Source of the DNA: Rhizobium sullae
GTDB lineage: Bacteria; Pseudomonadota; Alphaproteobacteria; Rhizobiales; Rhizobiaceae
Assembly: GCF_900169785.1 (NCBI RefSeq)
Contig: NZ_FWER01000001.1
Coordinates: 63,765 to 127,764, forward strand
Length of the DNA: 64,000 nucleotides
Direction of reading: 5' to 3'
Below, piece by piece: positions 46,898 to 56,138 of this stretch (positions are counted from its first letter, which is position 1; every line of letters starts with the position of its first letter). The notes under the pieces were generated by a model. That model made no database searches, was not told the origin of the DNA, and was given only the letters and a program-made list of their open reading frames with translations. The translations under genes and the position numbers were made by a program.

Positions 46898-46909
46898 CGA
46901 AAGCCCTCT

Positions 46910-47602
46910 TCAGAAATCCAGGTCTGCGTAGTGAGAGACCGGTGTCAGTCCACGCACCCGCTCCGTCAGCAGCGGGCGGAAGGATGGCCGTGATTTCATG
47001 CGCTGATACCAATCCTTGGCGATCGGCGATTCAGTCCAATCGATCTCGCCGAGATAGTCGAGGATCGAGAGCGAAGCGGCCGCCGCAAGGTCGGCATAGC
47101 TCATGCGGTCTCCTGCCAGCCACTGCCGCGAACCGGCAAGCCAGGTCAGGTATTTCATATGCTGGCGGATATTAGCACGCGCCGTGCGCAGGATTTTTGA
47201 ATCCGGTGCACCGCCGCCCTGATCTGCGCTCATCTGCAACTTATACACGCGCTCCCGTGCCAGAGGCCGGGTTACATCCGTCTCCATCTTCTGCATGAAC
47301 CACTCACCGAGGCGGCGGATCTCCGCGCGCTGGAAAGGATCTTCCGCAAGAAGACGCCTGTCGCGCTTCAGCACGCCGTGCGTTTCATCGAGATATTCCG
47401 AAATGACGGCCGCCCCGCAAAGCGCGCGCATACTGTCGTCCACATAGACCGGCAAGGTACCGGCGGGGTTGAGCGCCAGAAAGTCGCGCCGCTTTTCCCA
47501 GGTTTGCTCTTCAATAAGATCCGCCTGAAAGCCATACTCGCTCAGAATCAGCCGCACGAAGCGTGAAGCGGATGACATAGGATGATGATAAAGCGTCGGC
47601 AT
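46910..47602 (-). CDS. fzlA: GST-fold cell-division protein, probable FzlA
   Basis: A 230-residue GST-like protein. The N-terminal domain begins MPTLYHHPMSSASRFVRLILSEYG and has ALNPAGTLPVYVDD; the helical domain has the capping motif YADLAAAASLSILDYLGEIDW and the chain ends LLTERVRGLTPVSHYADLDF. This long conserved tail is the mark of FzlA, an FtsZ-binding protein that shapes FtsZ filaments in alphaproteobacteria, rather than of a metabolic GST. It is 12 bases from queG on the same strand, and uppP is divergent. Confidence 0.7.
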   Translation of the reverse strand: MPTLYHHPMSSASRFVRLILSEYGFQADLIEEQTWEKRRDFLALNPAGTLPVYVDDSMRALCGAAVISEYLDETHGVLKRDRRLLAEDPFQRAEIRRLGEWFMQKMETDVTRPLARERVYKLQMSADQGGGAPDSKILRTARANIRQHMKYLTWLAGSRQWLAGDRMSYADLAAAASLSILDYLGEIDWTESPIAKDWYQRMKSRPSFRPLLTERVRGLTPVSHYADLDF

Positions 47603-47751
47603 CGATACCCGAATTGTTGATTTGTCGCGGCATGCTCGGGGGCATTCATACTCATAGCGCCCTAGTCATGACTCATTCGTTGCAGCTATAGGAGCTTGGC
47701 CCCTTCAATACAAGCAAATCGGGTCCCACCCCGTCTCACAAGGGATAAAAC

Positions 47752-48552
47752 ATGGCTGATATCTTCAGTGCGCTCATTCTCGGCCTTATCGAGGGCCTCA
47801 CGGAATTCATACCGGTCTCTTCGACAGCCCATGTCCTGCTGGCAGGCCACTTCCTGGGCTTTCGGTCCCCGGGCAATACATTTGTCGTTCTCATCCAGCT
47901 CGGCGCAATCCTTGCAATCCTTCTCGTCTATTTCAAGCGACTGCTGAGCCTTGCCCTTGCTTTGCCGCGCAGTGCGCGGGCGCGGCATTTCGTCCTTGCC
48001 GTTCTTTTTGGCTTTCTGCCGGCAGCCGTTATCGGCGCCATTGCGCATGACTTCATCAAGAACGTGCTTTTCGAAACACCGATGCTGATCTGCGTGGTCC
48101 TCATTCTCGGCGGCCTCGTCCTCCTTGCCGTCGACAAGATCCAGTTCAAGCCCAAATATCATGATGTGACGGAGTTTTCGCTGCCGATGGCCGTGAAGAT
48201 AGGTTTCTTCCAGTGCCTGGCAATGATCCCGGGGACATCCCGCTCTGGCGCCACGATTGTGGGCGCATTGCTGATGGGCGCCGACAAGCGTTCCGCAGCA
48301 GAATTCTCGTTCTTTCTGGCCATGCCGACGATGGTCGGCGCCTTTGCGCTGGACCTCTACGAAAACCGCAATGTGCTGAGCTTTGATGACGGAATGCTCA
48401 TCGTCGTCGGCTTCGTGGCGGCTTTCGTCTCGGCGCTCTTCGTTGTTCGCGCGCTGCTCAATTTCGTCTCGATCCGCGGCTATGCGCCCTTCGCTTGGTG
48501 GCGAATCTTCATCGGCGCGGCAGGCCTGATCGGCTTGACGTTGTTCGGCTGA
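47752..48552 (+). CDS. uppP: Undecaprenyl-diphosphatase (BacA family)
   Basis: A 266-residue polytopic membrane phosphatase that recycles undecaprenyl pyrophosphate for cell-wall synthesis and gives bacitracin resistance. The two catalytic motifs are [14 protein letters not shown] near residue 14 and [17 protein letters not shown] near 162, with about eight membrane segments. AAGGGA precedes the ATG. Divergent from fzlA across 149 bases. Confidence 0.95.
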   Translation: MADIFSALILGLIEGLTEFIPVSSTAHVLLAGHFLGFRSPGNTFVVLIQLGAILAILLVYFKRLLSLALALPRSARARHFVLAVLFGFLPAAVIGAIAHDFIKNVLFETPMLICVVLILGGLVLLAVDKIQFKPKYHDVTEFSLPMAVKIGFFQCLAMIPGTSRSGATIVGALLMGADKRSAAEFSFFLAMPTMVGAFALDLYENRNVLSFDDGMLIVVGFVAAFVSALFVVRALLNFVSIRGYAPFAWWRIFIGAAGLIGLTLFG

Positions 48553-48604
48553 TTTTCAGGGAGTTGACATCCGGGGCGGCTCCGGAAAGAGCCGGCCTTT
48601 GCCC

Positions 48605-48757
48605 TCAGTGGTTGAGGGAGGCGGTGGAGCAGGGATCGATGCCATAAGCCGGCGCGCAACCGCCCTTCACCGCTGCGACCGAGCCGGGCGCAATGAAGGA
48701 GCCTGCGAGGATAACCAGTGCCGCACACGCAAATAGAAGCGCGATTGACTTGCCCAT
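48605..48757 (-). CDS. Small secreted protein, 50 residues
   Basis: A short frame reads MGKSIALLFACAALVILAGS and then FIAPGSVAAVKGGCAPAYGI, ending DPCSTASLNH. The first part is a clean signal peptide, and the mature part has two cysteines. GAAAGG lies about ten bases upstream of the ATG. It is too short for standard gene tables and lies between uppP and the NDUFA9-like gene. The family is not recognised, so this rests on the signal-peptide pattern alone. Confidence 0.5.
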   Translation of the reverse strand: MGKSIALLFACAALVILAGSFIAPGSVAAVKGGCAPAYGIDPCSTASLNH

Positions 48758-48989
48758 CGATAAAGCCTTTCAAAGTCGATTTAGCGCGCCGCAAAAGGCG
48801 CTGAGTCCATCTCAGGACGCGCGGGGTGTGTAGTCAGTGGAGTAGCAAATAGCAATAAATGTTCCTGCTAAATGTGGCGTTAATTTCACTAATTTTTTGA
48901 TGCGTCTTTTATGCAACGCCCTTTTGGCGTGGCGCCATGGACAACACGCTAAACTTGCGCCGGATTTGTCTGAAAGACGCAAAATGAAA

Positions 48990-49021
48990 AACACCGCCCG
49001 TGGATAAACACAAGCGGTGTT
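48990..49021 (-). terminator. Intrinsic terminator of the NDUFA9-like gene
   Basis: AACACCGC (48990-48997) pairs with GCGGTGTT (49014-49021). In the minus-strand message the stem is followed by TTTCATTTTGCG, a reasonable T-rich tail. It lies 20 bases past the stop at 49041. Confidence 0.6.
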
Positions 49022-49040
49022 CAACTGTTGCCGTCGTTCC

Positions 49041-50021
49041 TCAGGCTGCTTTTCCCGAACCAGTGTACTGGCCATGCGGGCGATAATGCACCAGATAGGA
49101 CGGCAGTACGGAGGCCAGCATTGTCGGCGTAACTCCGAGGGCCTTCAGCGTGTGGCCATCCGCTTCGGCCTTCGTTGAAACGATATTGTCGCGCTTCAAC
49201 AGGCGAACCTGATCGGCCGTGATCGGGGGCTTAATGAAGGGAACGAGCGACGCGACGCTGCCGATTAGCGAGGCGATGCTGAAGGGAATGGAAACCAGCC
49301 GGTTCTTGCGGGCGGTAATCTTCAGCATGACCTGAAGACATTCGCGGAAGGTCAGCACTTCCGGACCACCGAGTTCATAGATCGCCCCGCCCGCAGCCTT
49401 ACCCTCGATGGCACGTGCTACGGCTTCTGCCACGTCTTCCACGTAGACCGGCTGCAGCTTCGTCTTGCCACCGCCGATGAGCGGCAGAACCGGCGAAAGA
49501 CGGGCCATCTCCGCAAATTTGTTGAAGAAGCCGTCTTCCGGCCCGAAAACGATCGACGGGCGGAAGATCACAGCGTCCTTCTTGATCGAAAAAATTGCCG
49601 CCTCCGCGCGCCCCTTGGTGCGGGCATAGCTGGAATCCGAATTCGCGTCGGCGCCGATTGCCGAAATATGGATGAGCTTCGCGCCGGAGGCACGGGCGGC
49701 TTCAGCGACAGCACGCGCACCGAACTCCTGGACCGCATCGAAGGTGTTGCGGCCGGTCTCGAAGAGCACGCCGACACAGTTGATGACGAAGTCCGCACCC
49801 TCGACGGCTCGATCGACCGAGTTGCGATAGCGCAGGTTAGCCTGAACGAACGAAATCTGGCCGACATTGCCAAGTGGCTGCAGGAAACCTGCAAGATCCG
49901 GGCGACGCACTGCGACGCGAATTCGATAGCCGCGCTTTGCGAGCGCACCCACGATATGCCTGCCGATAAAGCCGGAACCTCCGAACACAGTCACGAGCGG
50001 CGGCAGGTTAGCAAGGGTCAT
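49041..50021 (-). CDS. Complex I NDUFA9-like NAD(P)-binding protein
   Basis: A 326-residue extended atypical SDR. The start LVTVFGGSGFIGRHIVGALAKRG holds GxxGxxG, and VAVRRPD follows. FVQANLRYRNSVDRAVEGADFVINCVGVLFETGRNTFD and PSIVFGPEDGFFNKFAEMARLSPVLPLIGGG are typical of the NDUFA9/YbjT-like group. In mitochondria NDUFA9 is an accessory subunit of complex I that holds NADPH; whether the bacterial form joins the complex is not known. A terminator follows. Confidence 0.82.
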   Translation of the reverse strand: MTLANLPPLVTVFGGSGFIGRHIVGALAKRGYRIRVAVRRPDLAGFLQPLGNVGQISFVQANLRYRNSVDRAVEGADFVINCVGVLFETGRNTFDAVQEFGARAVAEAARASGAKLIHISAIGADANSDSSYARTKGRAEAAIFSIKKDAVIFRPSIVFGPEDGFFNKFAEMARLSPVLPLIGGGKTKLQPVYVEDVAEAVARAIEGKAAGGAIYELGGPEVLTFRECLQVMLKITARKNRLVSIPFSIASLIGSVASLVPFIKPPITADQVRLLKRDNIVSTKAEADGHTLKALGVTPTMLASVLPSYLVHYRPHGQYTGSGKAA

Positions 50022-50134
50022 GGCAGGTTCCTCGAAAGGCTTGGATGGATGCGTTGGTCGGCACTCGTATTAACCGAAACCCGGCGCGGCGGAAAGATCC
50101 CATCGCGCTCGAGTTTTGCGGATGCGAAGAGTGC

Positions 50135-50422
50135 TCAGACGCCTTCCACGACGACCATTTCCGCGTCGGCGGCTTCCTGGCGGATCTTGGCGGCGATCTG
50201 GTATTCCGGTGAATTATAGCACTCGACCGCGTGCTTCATCGAAGGAAATTCAATGACGACGTTTCGGGCGCGCGACTTGCCTTCGAGTTCGGTGATTGCG
50301 CCGCCGCGGGCGAGGAAGTTTGCACCGTATTTCTCAAAGGCCGGCTTGGCTGCCGCGACATAATCCTTGTAGCGCTCGGAATCGCGGACATCGACGCGCG
50401 CGATCCAGTATCCCTTTGCCAT
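50135..50422 (-). CDS. DUF1330 domain protein
   Basis: A 95-residue dimeric alpha/beta-barrel (ferredoxin-like) protein. The pattern is MAKGYWIARVDVRDSERYKDYV, FLARGGAITELEGKSRARNVVIEFPSMKHAVECYNSPEYQIA, the usual DUF1330 order. AGGAAG lies before the ATG at 50422. It follows pyrF on the same strand after 66 bases. Molecular function is unknown for the family. Confidence 0.85.
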   Translation of the reverse strand: MAKGYWIARVDVRDSERYKDYVAAAKPAFEKYGANFLARGGAITELEGKSRARNVVIEFPSMKHAVECYNSPEYQIAAKIRQEAADAEMVVVEGV

Positions 50423-50488
50423 GGTCTTCCTCCTGTTGCCGGTCGAAATTGCGGGACGGGCAACGCGACCCATATCCTTCGTCAGGCG

Positions 50489-51181
50489 TCAGAGAGCGGT
50501 TTCCATTTCGGCAAGAATGCCACGCGCCGCCTCCTTCGGATCGGGCGCCTTGACGATCGGCCGTGCGACGACGAGGTGGCTCGAGCCAGCCTTCAGTGCA
50601 TCGGCCGGGGTCATCACCCGCTTCTGATCGCCCTTTTCGCTGCCTACCGGGCGGATGCCGGGGGTGACGATCGCCATGTCAGGTCCGACGATTTTCCGAA
50701 CGGCGGCGGATTCTTCGGCGGAGCAGACGACGCCGCCCATCCCGGCGAGCAGCGCCTGTTCGGCGCGGCGCAGCACCAGCGTATGCGGGTCGTATTCGTA
50801 ACCTGCGGCGATCAGATCCTGCTCGTCCATGGAGGTGAGAACGGTCACGCCAAGCAGGCAGAGGTCCGAGCCTTTTGCAGCCTCCACAGCAGCCTTCATC
50901 GCCTTGGGATAGGCATGCAGCGTCAGCATCGACATGCCCATTTTCACGATATTCTCGACGCCGGAAGCGACCGTGTTGTCGATATCGAGCAACTTCATGT
51001 CTAGGAAGATCTTCTTGCCGTCCTGCGCAAGATCGCACGCGAATTCCAGGCCACCGGCAAAGACGAGCTGATAGCCGATCTTGTAGAAGAGAATGTCGTC
51101 GCCGAGCGTCGAAACGATCTTTTCCGCCTCGCCAAGTGTCGGAACATCCAGCCCGACGATCAGCCGCTCGCGTGCGTTCAT
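50489..51181 (-). CDS. pyrF: Orotidine 5'-phosphate decarboxylase
   Basis: A 230-residue TIM-barrel enzyme that makes UMP in the last step of pyrimidine synthesis. The catalytic DxKxxD network is in [14 protein letters not shown], the start ERLIVGLDV forms the first strand, and VTPGIRP near residue 180 binds phosphate. A longer in-frame extension upstream is excluded because it would overlap the neighbouring gene. It is in the pmtA-histidine phosphatase-pyrF-DUF1330 run on one strand. Confidence 0.95.
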   Translation of the reverse strand: MNARERLIVGLDVPTLGEAEKIVSTLGDDILFYKIGYQLVFAGGLEFACDLAQDGKKIFLDMKLLDIDNTVASGVENIVKMGMSMLTLHAYPKAMKAAVEAAKGSDLCLLGVTVLTSMDEQDLIAAGYEYDPHTLVLRRAEQALLAGMGGVVCSAEESAAVRKIVGPDMAIVTPGIRPVGSEKGDQKRVMTPADALKAGSSHLVVARPIVKAPDPKEAARGILAEMETAL

Positions 51182-51182
51182 C

Positions 51183-51770
51183 TCACATCCATCCCTGCCA
51201 GTTTTCCATGGGCGTCCAGTCGCATGATAAGCGCCGGTCCGCAAGACTGAAACAATAGAGGTTGCCGCCGCCGGGCGGCTGATCGCGATCGCGCGCGATG
51301 GCGCGGCTCTCAAGATGGCATTTCAGCAGCGTGCCGACGCCACCATGCCCAACAAAGGCGATCGGCTCGCGCGGATCGTGATCGACGAGAACGGTTTCGA
51401 AGGCCGAAACGATGCGGTGCTGCGCATCGGCGGCACGCTCCCAGCCCCTGAAACTGTTCTGCGGATGGGCGAAGAACCAGTCGGCCGCTTTTTCGAATTC
51501 CGGAGGCGGCAGGAAGCCGGTCGCGGAACGGTCGTTTTCGTGCATGCCGTCCCGGATTTCGATTGCCACGCCCGCCGCAGTAGCCAAGATTTCCGCGGTT
51601 TCGATTGCCTTCGTCTCATCGCTCGAAACAATACGGCGCAGTTGCCTCGCCCAAGCGCCTTCAGCCGCCTTGTGGGCGCGTGCCTCGCCGATCTCCGATA
51701 AACCCCATCTGGGCACCGGGACGTTCGGATCGATTTTCACTTGTGGGTGGGTGATATACAGCCCGTACAT
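51183..51770 (-). CDS. Histidine phosphatase family protein with altered RHG motif
   Basis: A 195-residue phosphoglycerate-mutase-like protein. The N-terminal RHG motif reads ITHPQVKID, keeping the catalytic histidine but not the preceding arginine. Later parts are normal: [19 protein letters not shown] and the second histidine in [15 protein letters not shown]. Its start lies just before the pmtA stop and its stop one base before the pyrF start. Phosphatase activity may be reduced or changed; substrate unknown. Confidence 0.82.
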   Translation of the reverse strand: MYGLYITHPQVKIDPNVPVPRWGLSEIGEARAHKAAEGAWARQLRRIVSSDETKAIETAEILATAAGVAIEIRDGMHENDRSATGFLPPPEFEKAADWFFAHPQNSFRGWERAADAQHRIVSAFETVLVDHDPREPIAFVGHGGVGTLLKCHLESRAIARDRDQPPGGGNLYCFSLADRRLSCDWTPMENWQGWM

Positions 51771-51771
51771 T

Positions 51772-52365
51772 TCAGCCGCGTCTGTAGATCCAGAGCTGGG
51801 CCGGCGGGATGTTGCGGACGATGAAATCGAAATGCTGGATGTGGTAACGCTCCGGCCGCGCGATGATCGGCGAGACGGGGCCATAAGAAATCTGCACGAC
51901 CGGCCGACCGGCCGGAATACGGTCGAGCAAGCTTTCAAGAAGCGCAAAGCGCGCCTGCATCGGAAAGTTCAGGAGCGGGACAGCCGAAACGACGGAATCG
52001 AATGTCTGATCCTTGAGGTCGCCGAGCGTCTTGTCGAGGTCGAAGGCGTCGCCATTGATGAAGCGGACGCCGGGGTAGAGGCGCACGAGATGCTCGTAAA
52101 AGTCCGTCGAATATTCGATGGCGACAAGGCTCTCCGGCTTCACGCCGCGCCCGAGGATCGCCTTGGTAATGGCGCCCGTACCGGGGCCGAGTTCAAGAAC
52201 CGGAAGCCCTGAATTCAGGTTGATGACGCTCGCCATCTTGCGGGCGGTGATGGAGGAGGTCGGGACGATGGAGCCGACAGTCTTCGGCCCCTGCATCATG
52301 CCCTTGAAGAAGCGGATCTCCTCATCGAACTTCTTGCCGAGCCGTTCTTTCAGCCGCAACGCCAT
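51772..52365 (-). CDS. pmtA: Phosphatidylethanolamine N-methyltransferase, Sinorhizobium type
   Basis: A 197-residue SAM-dependent enzyme that methylates phosphatidylethanolamine toward phosphatidylcholine at the inner membrane. Key parts are MALRLKERLGKKFDEEIRFF, SSITARKMASVIN, SAM motif I VLELGPGTGAITKAIL, AVPLLNFPMQARFALLESLLDRIP and the ending RNIPPAQLWIYRR, which match rhizobial PmtA closely. GGAGG five bases before the ATG at 52365 supports the start. Phosphatidylcholine is needed for the symbiosis in rhizobia. Confidence 0.9.
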   Translation of the reverse strand: MALRLKERLGKKFDEEIRFFKGMMQGPKTVGSIVPTSSITARKMASVINLNSGLPVLELGPGTGAITKAILGRGVKPESLVAIEYSTDFYEHLVRLYPGVRFINGDAFDLDKTLGDLKDQTFDSVVSAVPLLNFPMQARFALLESLLDRIPAGRPVVQISYGPVSPIIARPERYHIQHFDFIVRNIPPAQLWIYRRG

Positions 52366-52481
52366 GCCGTCCTCCACGAATAATGCACCAAACCGCCAGC
52401 TCTCTATTTGCAATCCTCTGGCGCAAAAACAAGACCAAACGTCGCAATCGGCAAACTTTGCACGGCAAATGATACGCGCGT

Positions 52482-53600
52482 TTACACGCGCATCGGCATC
52501 AGAACGTAAAGTGCATCGTCGCCAGCGGTATCGCGAATAAGCGTCGGCGAGCCCGCATCGGCCAGCAGGAAAATCGCCTGATCGCCGGAAAGCTGCGCCG
52601 TGATGTCGAGCAGATATTTGGCATTGAAGCCGATTTCCATGGCATCCGTATCGTAACCGACGGCGACTTCCTCTGTCGCGCTGCCGGAATCCGGATTGTT
52701 GACGGTGAGCAAAAGCTGGCCGTCGGAAAGTGCGAGCTTCACGGCGCGGCCGCGCTCGGAAGAAATCGTCGACACGCGATCGACAGCCTGGGCGAACGTC
52801 GAGCAATCGACGCGCATTTCCTTGTCGTTGCCGGTGGGGATCACACGCTGGTAATCCGGGAAGGTTCCGTCGATGAGCTTGGAGGTCATGACGATCGAGC
52901 CGATGCTGAGGCGGATTTTGGCATCCGAGACTTCGACCGTGACCACCGCATCGGGATTGTCGATGAGTTTCTGCAGTTCGCCGACCGTCTTGCGCGGAAT
53001 GATGATGCCCGGCATGCCTTCGGAGCCGGAAGGCGCCTTCACGTCGGCGCGCGCAAGGCGGTGGCCATCCGTCGCTACGGCGCGCAACTTAAGATCCCCG
53101 TCGCTTTCGATCGTGTGCAAGAAGATGCCGTTCAGATAGTAGCGCGTTTCTTCGGTCGAGATCGCAAACTGCGTGCGGTCGATCAGCATCTTGAGATCGG
53201 CCGCCTTCAGCTTGAAGGAATGCGTGAAGGTGCCGGCGGTGAGGTCCGGGAAATCGGATTCCGGCAGGCACTGCAGCGAGAATTTCGAGCGGCCGGACTG
53301 GACAGCCATGGAGCCGCCATCCGTCGATGTCGCCAATAGAACTTCCGAACCGTCTGGCAGTTTGCGCACGATGTCGTAAAGAAGATGCGCCGGAACCGTC
53401 GTGGCGCCGCCCTGCTCGACATTGGCGGGCGTGGCTTCAGTCACTTCGAGGTCGAGATCCGTCGCCTTCATGTCAAGGTTCTGGCCATCTGCGCGCAGCA
53501 GGATATTGGACAGGATCGGAATCGTGTTGCGACGTTCGACCACGCGGTGAACGTGGTTCAGCGACTTCAAAAGGTTTGACCGCTCAATAGTTATACGCAT
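52482..53600 (-). CDS. dnaN: DNA polymerase III beta sliding clamp
   Basis: A 372-residue processivity clamp with three similar domains. It begins MRITIERSNLLKSLNHVHRVVERRNTIPILSN and ends DDALYVLMPMRV, the standard C-terminus that shapes the protein-binding pocket. Central parts include HLLYDIVRKLPDG and RYYLNGIFLHT. Length is normal. It stands alone here, not beside dnaA or recF, as is common in Rhizobiales. No anomalies. Confidence 0.97.
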   Translation of the reverse strand: MRITIERSNLLKSLNHVHRVVERRNTIPILSNILLRADGQNLDMKATDLDLEVTEATPANVEQGGATTVPAHLLYDIVRKLPDGSEVLLATSTDGGSMAVQSGRSKFSLQCLPESDFPDLTAGTFTHSFKLKAADLKMLIDRTQFAISTEETRYYLNGIFLHTIESDGDLKLRAVATDGHRLARADVKAPSGSEGMPGIIIPRKTVGELQKLIDNPDAVVTVEVSDAKIRLSIGSIVMTSKLIDGTFPDYQRVIPTGNDKEMRVDCSTFAQAVDRVSTISSERGRAVKLALSDGQLLLTVNNPDSGSATEEVAVGYDTDAMEIGFNAKYLLDITAQLSGDQAIFLLADAGSPTLIRDTAGDDALYVLMPMRV

Positions 53601-53925
53601 GGGATGCTACCGCTTTCGACCGTTACTGCCCGGCACGCAAGACGCGCCGAAAGATGCTGTCCGGCTCCGGGCCGGAGGAGTGGACAGGCAAAATGGCAGA
53701 ACTTTACCGGCGAATGCAAGGGGTGCGAGACACGGCAGCGCTGCAATTGCCATTTTCCGGCATGGATGCTCACAGAAATCCAAGCATCCGCAGAAAACAT
53801 TGTGGCGAAACCTCATGGAATCACGTGGCCTTCGTTCGCAAAATCGGCCGCCCGAGCTTCATTTTCGCTGTAAAGGGGTCTAAGTCTGGCATCTTCAGAG
53901 AGTCGATTTCAGGAGGTAGCCAGCC
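53601..53925. other. Divergent intergenic region between dnaN and the aminopeptidase
   Basis: No coding region is supported in these 325 bases. They should carry promoters for both flanking genes. The only clear signal is a strong AGGAGG (53911-53916) serving the aminopeptidase ATG at 53926. Confidence 0.5.
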
Positions 53926-55179
53926 ATGACGTTCATGCCCCAGAGTCAGAATTCCGTCGATCCGATCAAGCTGGAGAAACTCGCGGAGGTCGCTGTCAAT
54001 GTCGGCTTGCAACTTCAGAGGGAGCAAGATCTGGTGATTACTGCTCCAGTTGTCGCGATGCCGCTGGTTCGCCTGATCACCAAGCATGCCTATATGGCGG
54101 GTGCTGGTCTCGTCACGACGTTCTATTCCGACGAAGAGACGACGCTTGCCCGCTATCAATACGGCAGCGACGAAGGCTTCGACCGTGCCTCCGGCTGGCT
54201 CTACGAAGGTATGGCAAAGGCCTATCAAAATGGCGCGGCACGCCTCGCAATTGCCGGCGACAATCCAATGCTGCTTTCCGAACAGGATCCGAACAAGGTC
54301 GGCCGCGCGAACCGGGCGAATTCCACCGCCTATAAGCCGGCGCTCGAAAAGATCTCGAACTTCGACATCAACTGGAACATCGTTGCCTATCCGAACCCAT
54401 CTTGGGCGAAGGTCGTATTTCCGGACGATCCGGAGCCGATTGCGGTCGCGAAACTGTCAAAGGCAATCTTTGCCGCCTCGCGCGTCGATCTCGACGATCC
54501 GGTCTCAGCGTGGAGGGAGCACAACGCGAACCTTGCCGCACGCTCATCCTGGCTGAACGGCCAGCGCTTCGCCGCGCTGCATTTCAAGGGACCGGGTACC
54601 GACCTGACCGTTGGCCTTGCCGACGGTCATGAGTGGCATGGCGGTGCCTCCGCCGCCAAGAACGGCGTCACGTGCAACCCGAATATCCCAACCGAAGAGG
54701 TCTTCACGACACCGCACGCGCTGCGCGTCGAGGGCCATGTCTCAAGCACCAAACCGCTCTCGCATCAAGGCACGCTGATCGACAAGATCCAGGTTCATTT
54801 CGAAGAGGGCCGGATTGTCGAGGCCAAGGCCTCGCGCGGCGCGGAGGTATTGAACAAGGTGCTCGATACCGACGAAGGCGCGCGGCGTCTCGGCGAAGTG
54901 GCGCTCGTACCGCATTCGTCGCCGATCTCGGCGAGCGGCATCCTGTTCTACAATACGCTTTTTGACGAAAACGCCTCGTGCCATATCGCGCTCGGCCAGT
55001 GCTACTCGAAGTGCTTCCTGGGTGGCGCGCAGCTCAGCCAGGATCAGATCAAGGCCCAGGGCGGCAATTCCAGCCTTATCCATATCGATTGGATGATCGG
55101 CTCCGACGAGGTGGATATCGACGGGGTCAAGCCGGACGGCTCGCGGGTTCCGGTAATGCGGCAGGGAGAATGGGCCTGA
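53926..55179 (+). CDS. M29 family aminopeptidase (AmpS/PepS type)
   Basis: A 417-residue cytosolic metallo-aminopeptidase. It has the metal ligands of the M29 family: Glu in NPNIPTEEVFTTP, His and others in VPHSSPIS, LFDENASCHIALGQCYSKC and HIDWMIGSDEVDIDG near the C-terminus. The N-terminal domain starts KLAEVAVNVGLQLQREQDLVITAPV. AGGAGG supports the ATG at 53926. Its last 53 bases overlap the end of the convergent EamA gene. Confidence 0.92.
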   Translation: MTFMPQSQNSVDPIKLEKLAEVAVNVGLQLQREQDLVITAPVVAMPLVRLITKHAYMAGAGLVTTFYSDEETTLARYQYGSDEGFDRASGWLYEGMAKAYQNGAARLAIAGDNPMLLSEQDPNKVGRANRANSTAYKPALEKISNFDINWNIVAYPNPSWAKVVFPDDPEPIAVAKLSKAIFAASRVDLDDPVSAWREHNANLAARSSWLNGQRFAALHFKGPGTDLTVGLADGHEWHGGASAAKNGVTCNPNIPTEEVFTTPHALRVEGHVSSTKPLSHQGTLIDKIQVHFEEGRIVEAKASRGAEVLNKVLDTDEGARRLGEVALVPHSSPISASGILFYNTLFDENASCHIALGQCYSKCFLGGAQLSQDQIKAQGGNSSLIHIDWMIGSDEVDIDGVKPDGSRVPVMRQGEWA

Positions 55180-56038
55180 CGGGCGCCATCGCCCTCTGGC
55201 TGACCCAAACGCTCGCCAGCACAAGCGCGAATCCGAAGAGCTGCGCGGGCGTCAAGCTTTGGCCGAGCGCCAGCCAGCCGAGAAGCGTCGCGACGAGCGG
55301 GCTTAGGAAGCCGAGCGACGCGGCCGCCGACGGCTCGATCTTCGACAGGCCACGGAACCACACGACGTAAGTGAAGGCGGCGCCGATCAATCCCAGATAG
55401 GCCATGCCAAGCACATTTGCCGCCGTCGGCACCGGAAGAGCCGGTTCGAACATCAGCGCGACCGGCACGAGCAAAAGCCCGCCGGCGGTCAATTGCCATG
55501 CCGTGAATGTGAGGTTCGAGACCGGCGGCGCCCAACGGCGCGTCAGCACCGCGCCGAAAGCCATCGAGACGGCGCCTGCGAGACCCGCGGCAACACCAAT
55601 CGGATCAAGCGCAGCCTTGGGTGTTAACACCAGCAGTGCAACGCCAGCCATTCCGGCCAAACCTGCAAGGACGGCAAAAAGCTTGATCGGCTTGCCAAGA
55701 AAGACGCGCGATAGCGCGATGACGATCAGCGGCTGGACGGCTCCGACCGTTGCCGCAACGCCGCCCGGAAGCCGGTAAGCGGAGACGAAAAGCATTGCCC
55801 AGAAGAACGAGAAGTTCAGCGCGCCGAGGATGAAGACCCTGCCCCACCAGATGCCGCACGGCAAGCGGCGGACGGTGACAAGAAGCAAGAGACCCGCAGG
55901 CAAGGCGCGCAGCATTGCAACAGTCAGTGGATAGCCGGCAGGCAGGAACGCGGTCGTTACGAAATAGGTGCTGCCCCAGATGGCTGGAGCAATGGCCGTC
56001 GTCAGGACATCGGCTGCATAAGTGCTATTTTTCTTCAT
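55127..56038 (-). CDS. EamA/DMT family exporter
   Basis: A 303-residue inner-membrane protein with ten predicted segments arranged as two EamA repeats. The first repeat contains IWGSTYFVTTAFLPAGYPLTVAMLRALPAG, and the second starts GAVLTRRWAPPVSNLTFTAWQL and continues to TYVVWFRGLSKIEPSAAASLGFLSPLVATLLGW. Such transporters export amino acids or metabolites. It is divergent from the MarR gene across 100 bases containing clear palindromes, so MarR control is likely. Confidence 0.88.
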   Translation of the reverse strand: MKKNSTYAADVLTTAIAPAIWGSTYFVTTAFLPAGYPLTVAMLRALPAGLLLLVTVRRLPCGIWWGRVFILGALNFSFFWAMLFVSAYRLPGGVAATVGAVQPLIVIALSRVFLGKPIKLFAVLAGLAGMAGVALLVLTPKAALDPIGVAAGLAGAVSMAFGAVLTRRWAPPVSNLTFTAWQLTAGGLLLVPVALMFEPALPVPTAANVLGMAYLGLIGAAFTYVVWFRGLSKIEPSAAASLGFLSPLVATLLGWLALGQSLTPAQLFGFALVLASVWVSQRAMAPVRPILPAALPEPASRPA

Positions 56039-56053
56039 ATCAAGAATCTCTAC

Positions 56054-56098
56054 ATCAAGATAATATTCAACATAGTGGTATTTATCTTGACGTCAAGA
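56054..56098. promoter_or_regulatory. MarR-type operator palindromes
   Basis: TCTTGACGTCAAGA (56085-56098) is a perfect 14-base palindrome. A second element, ATCAAGATAA (56054-56063), mirrors TTATCTTGA within the first. They lie between the divergent EamA and MarR genes. MarR dimers bind palindromes of this size. Confidence 0.55.
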
Positions 56099-56138
56099 CA
56101 TCTTGTGCTATCGCTTGTTTATCGAAGTTGAGGAAGCG

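Noticed and set aside
47686..48162. 158-residue minus-strand open frame
   Set aside because: Antisense to uppP, with charged low-complexity composition.
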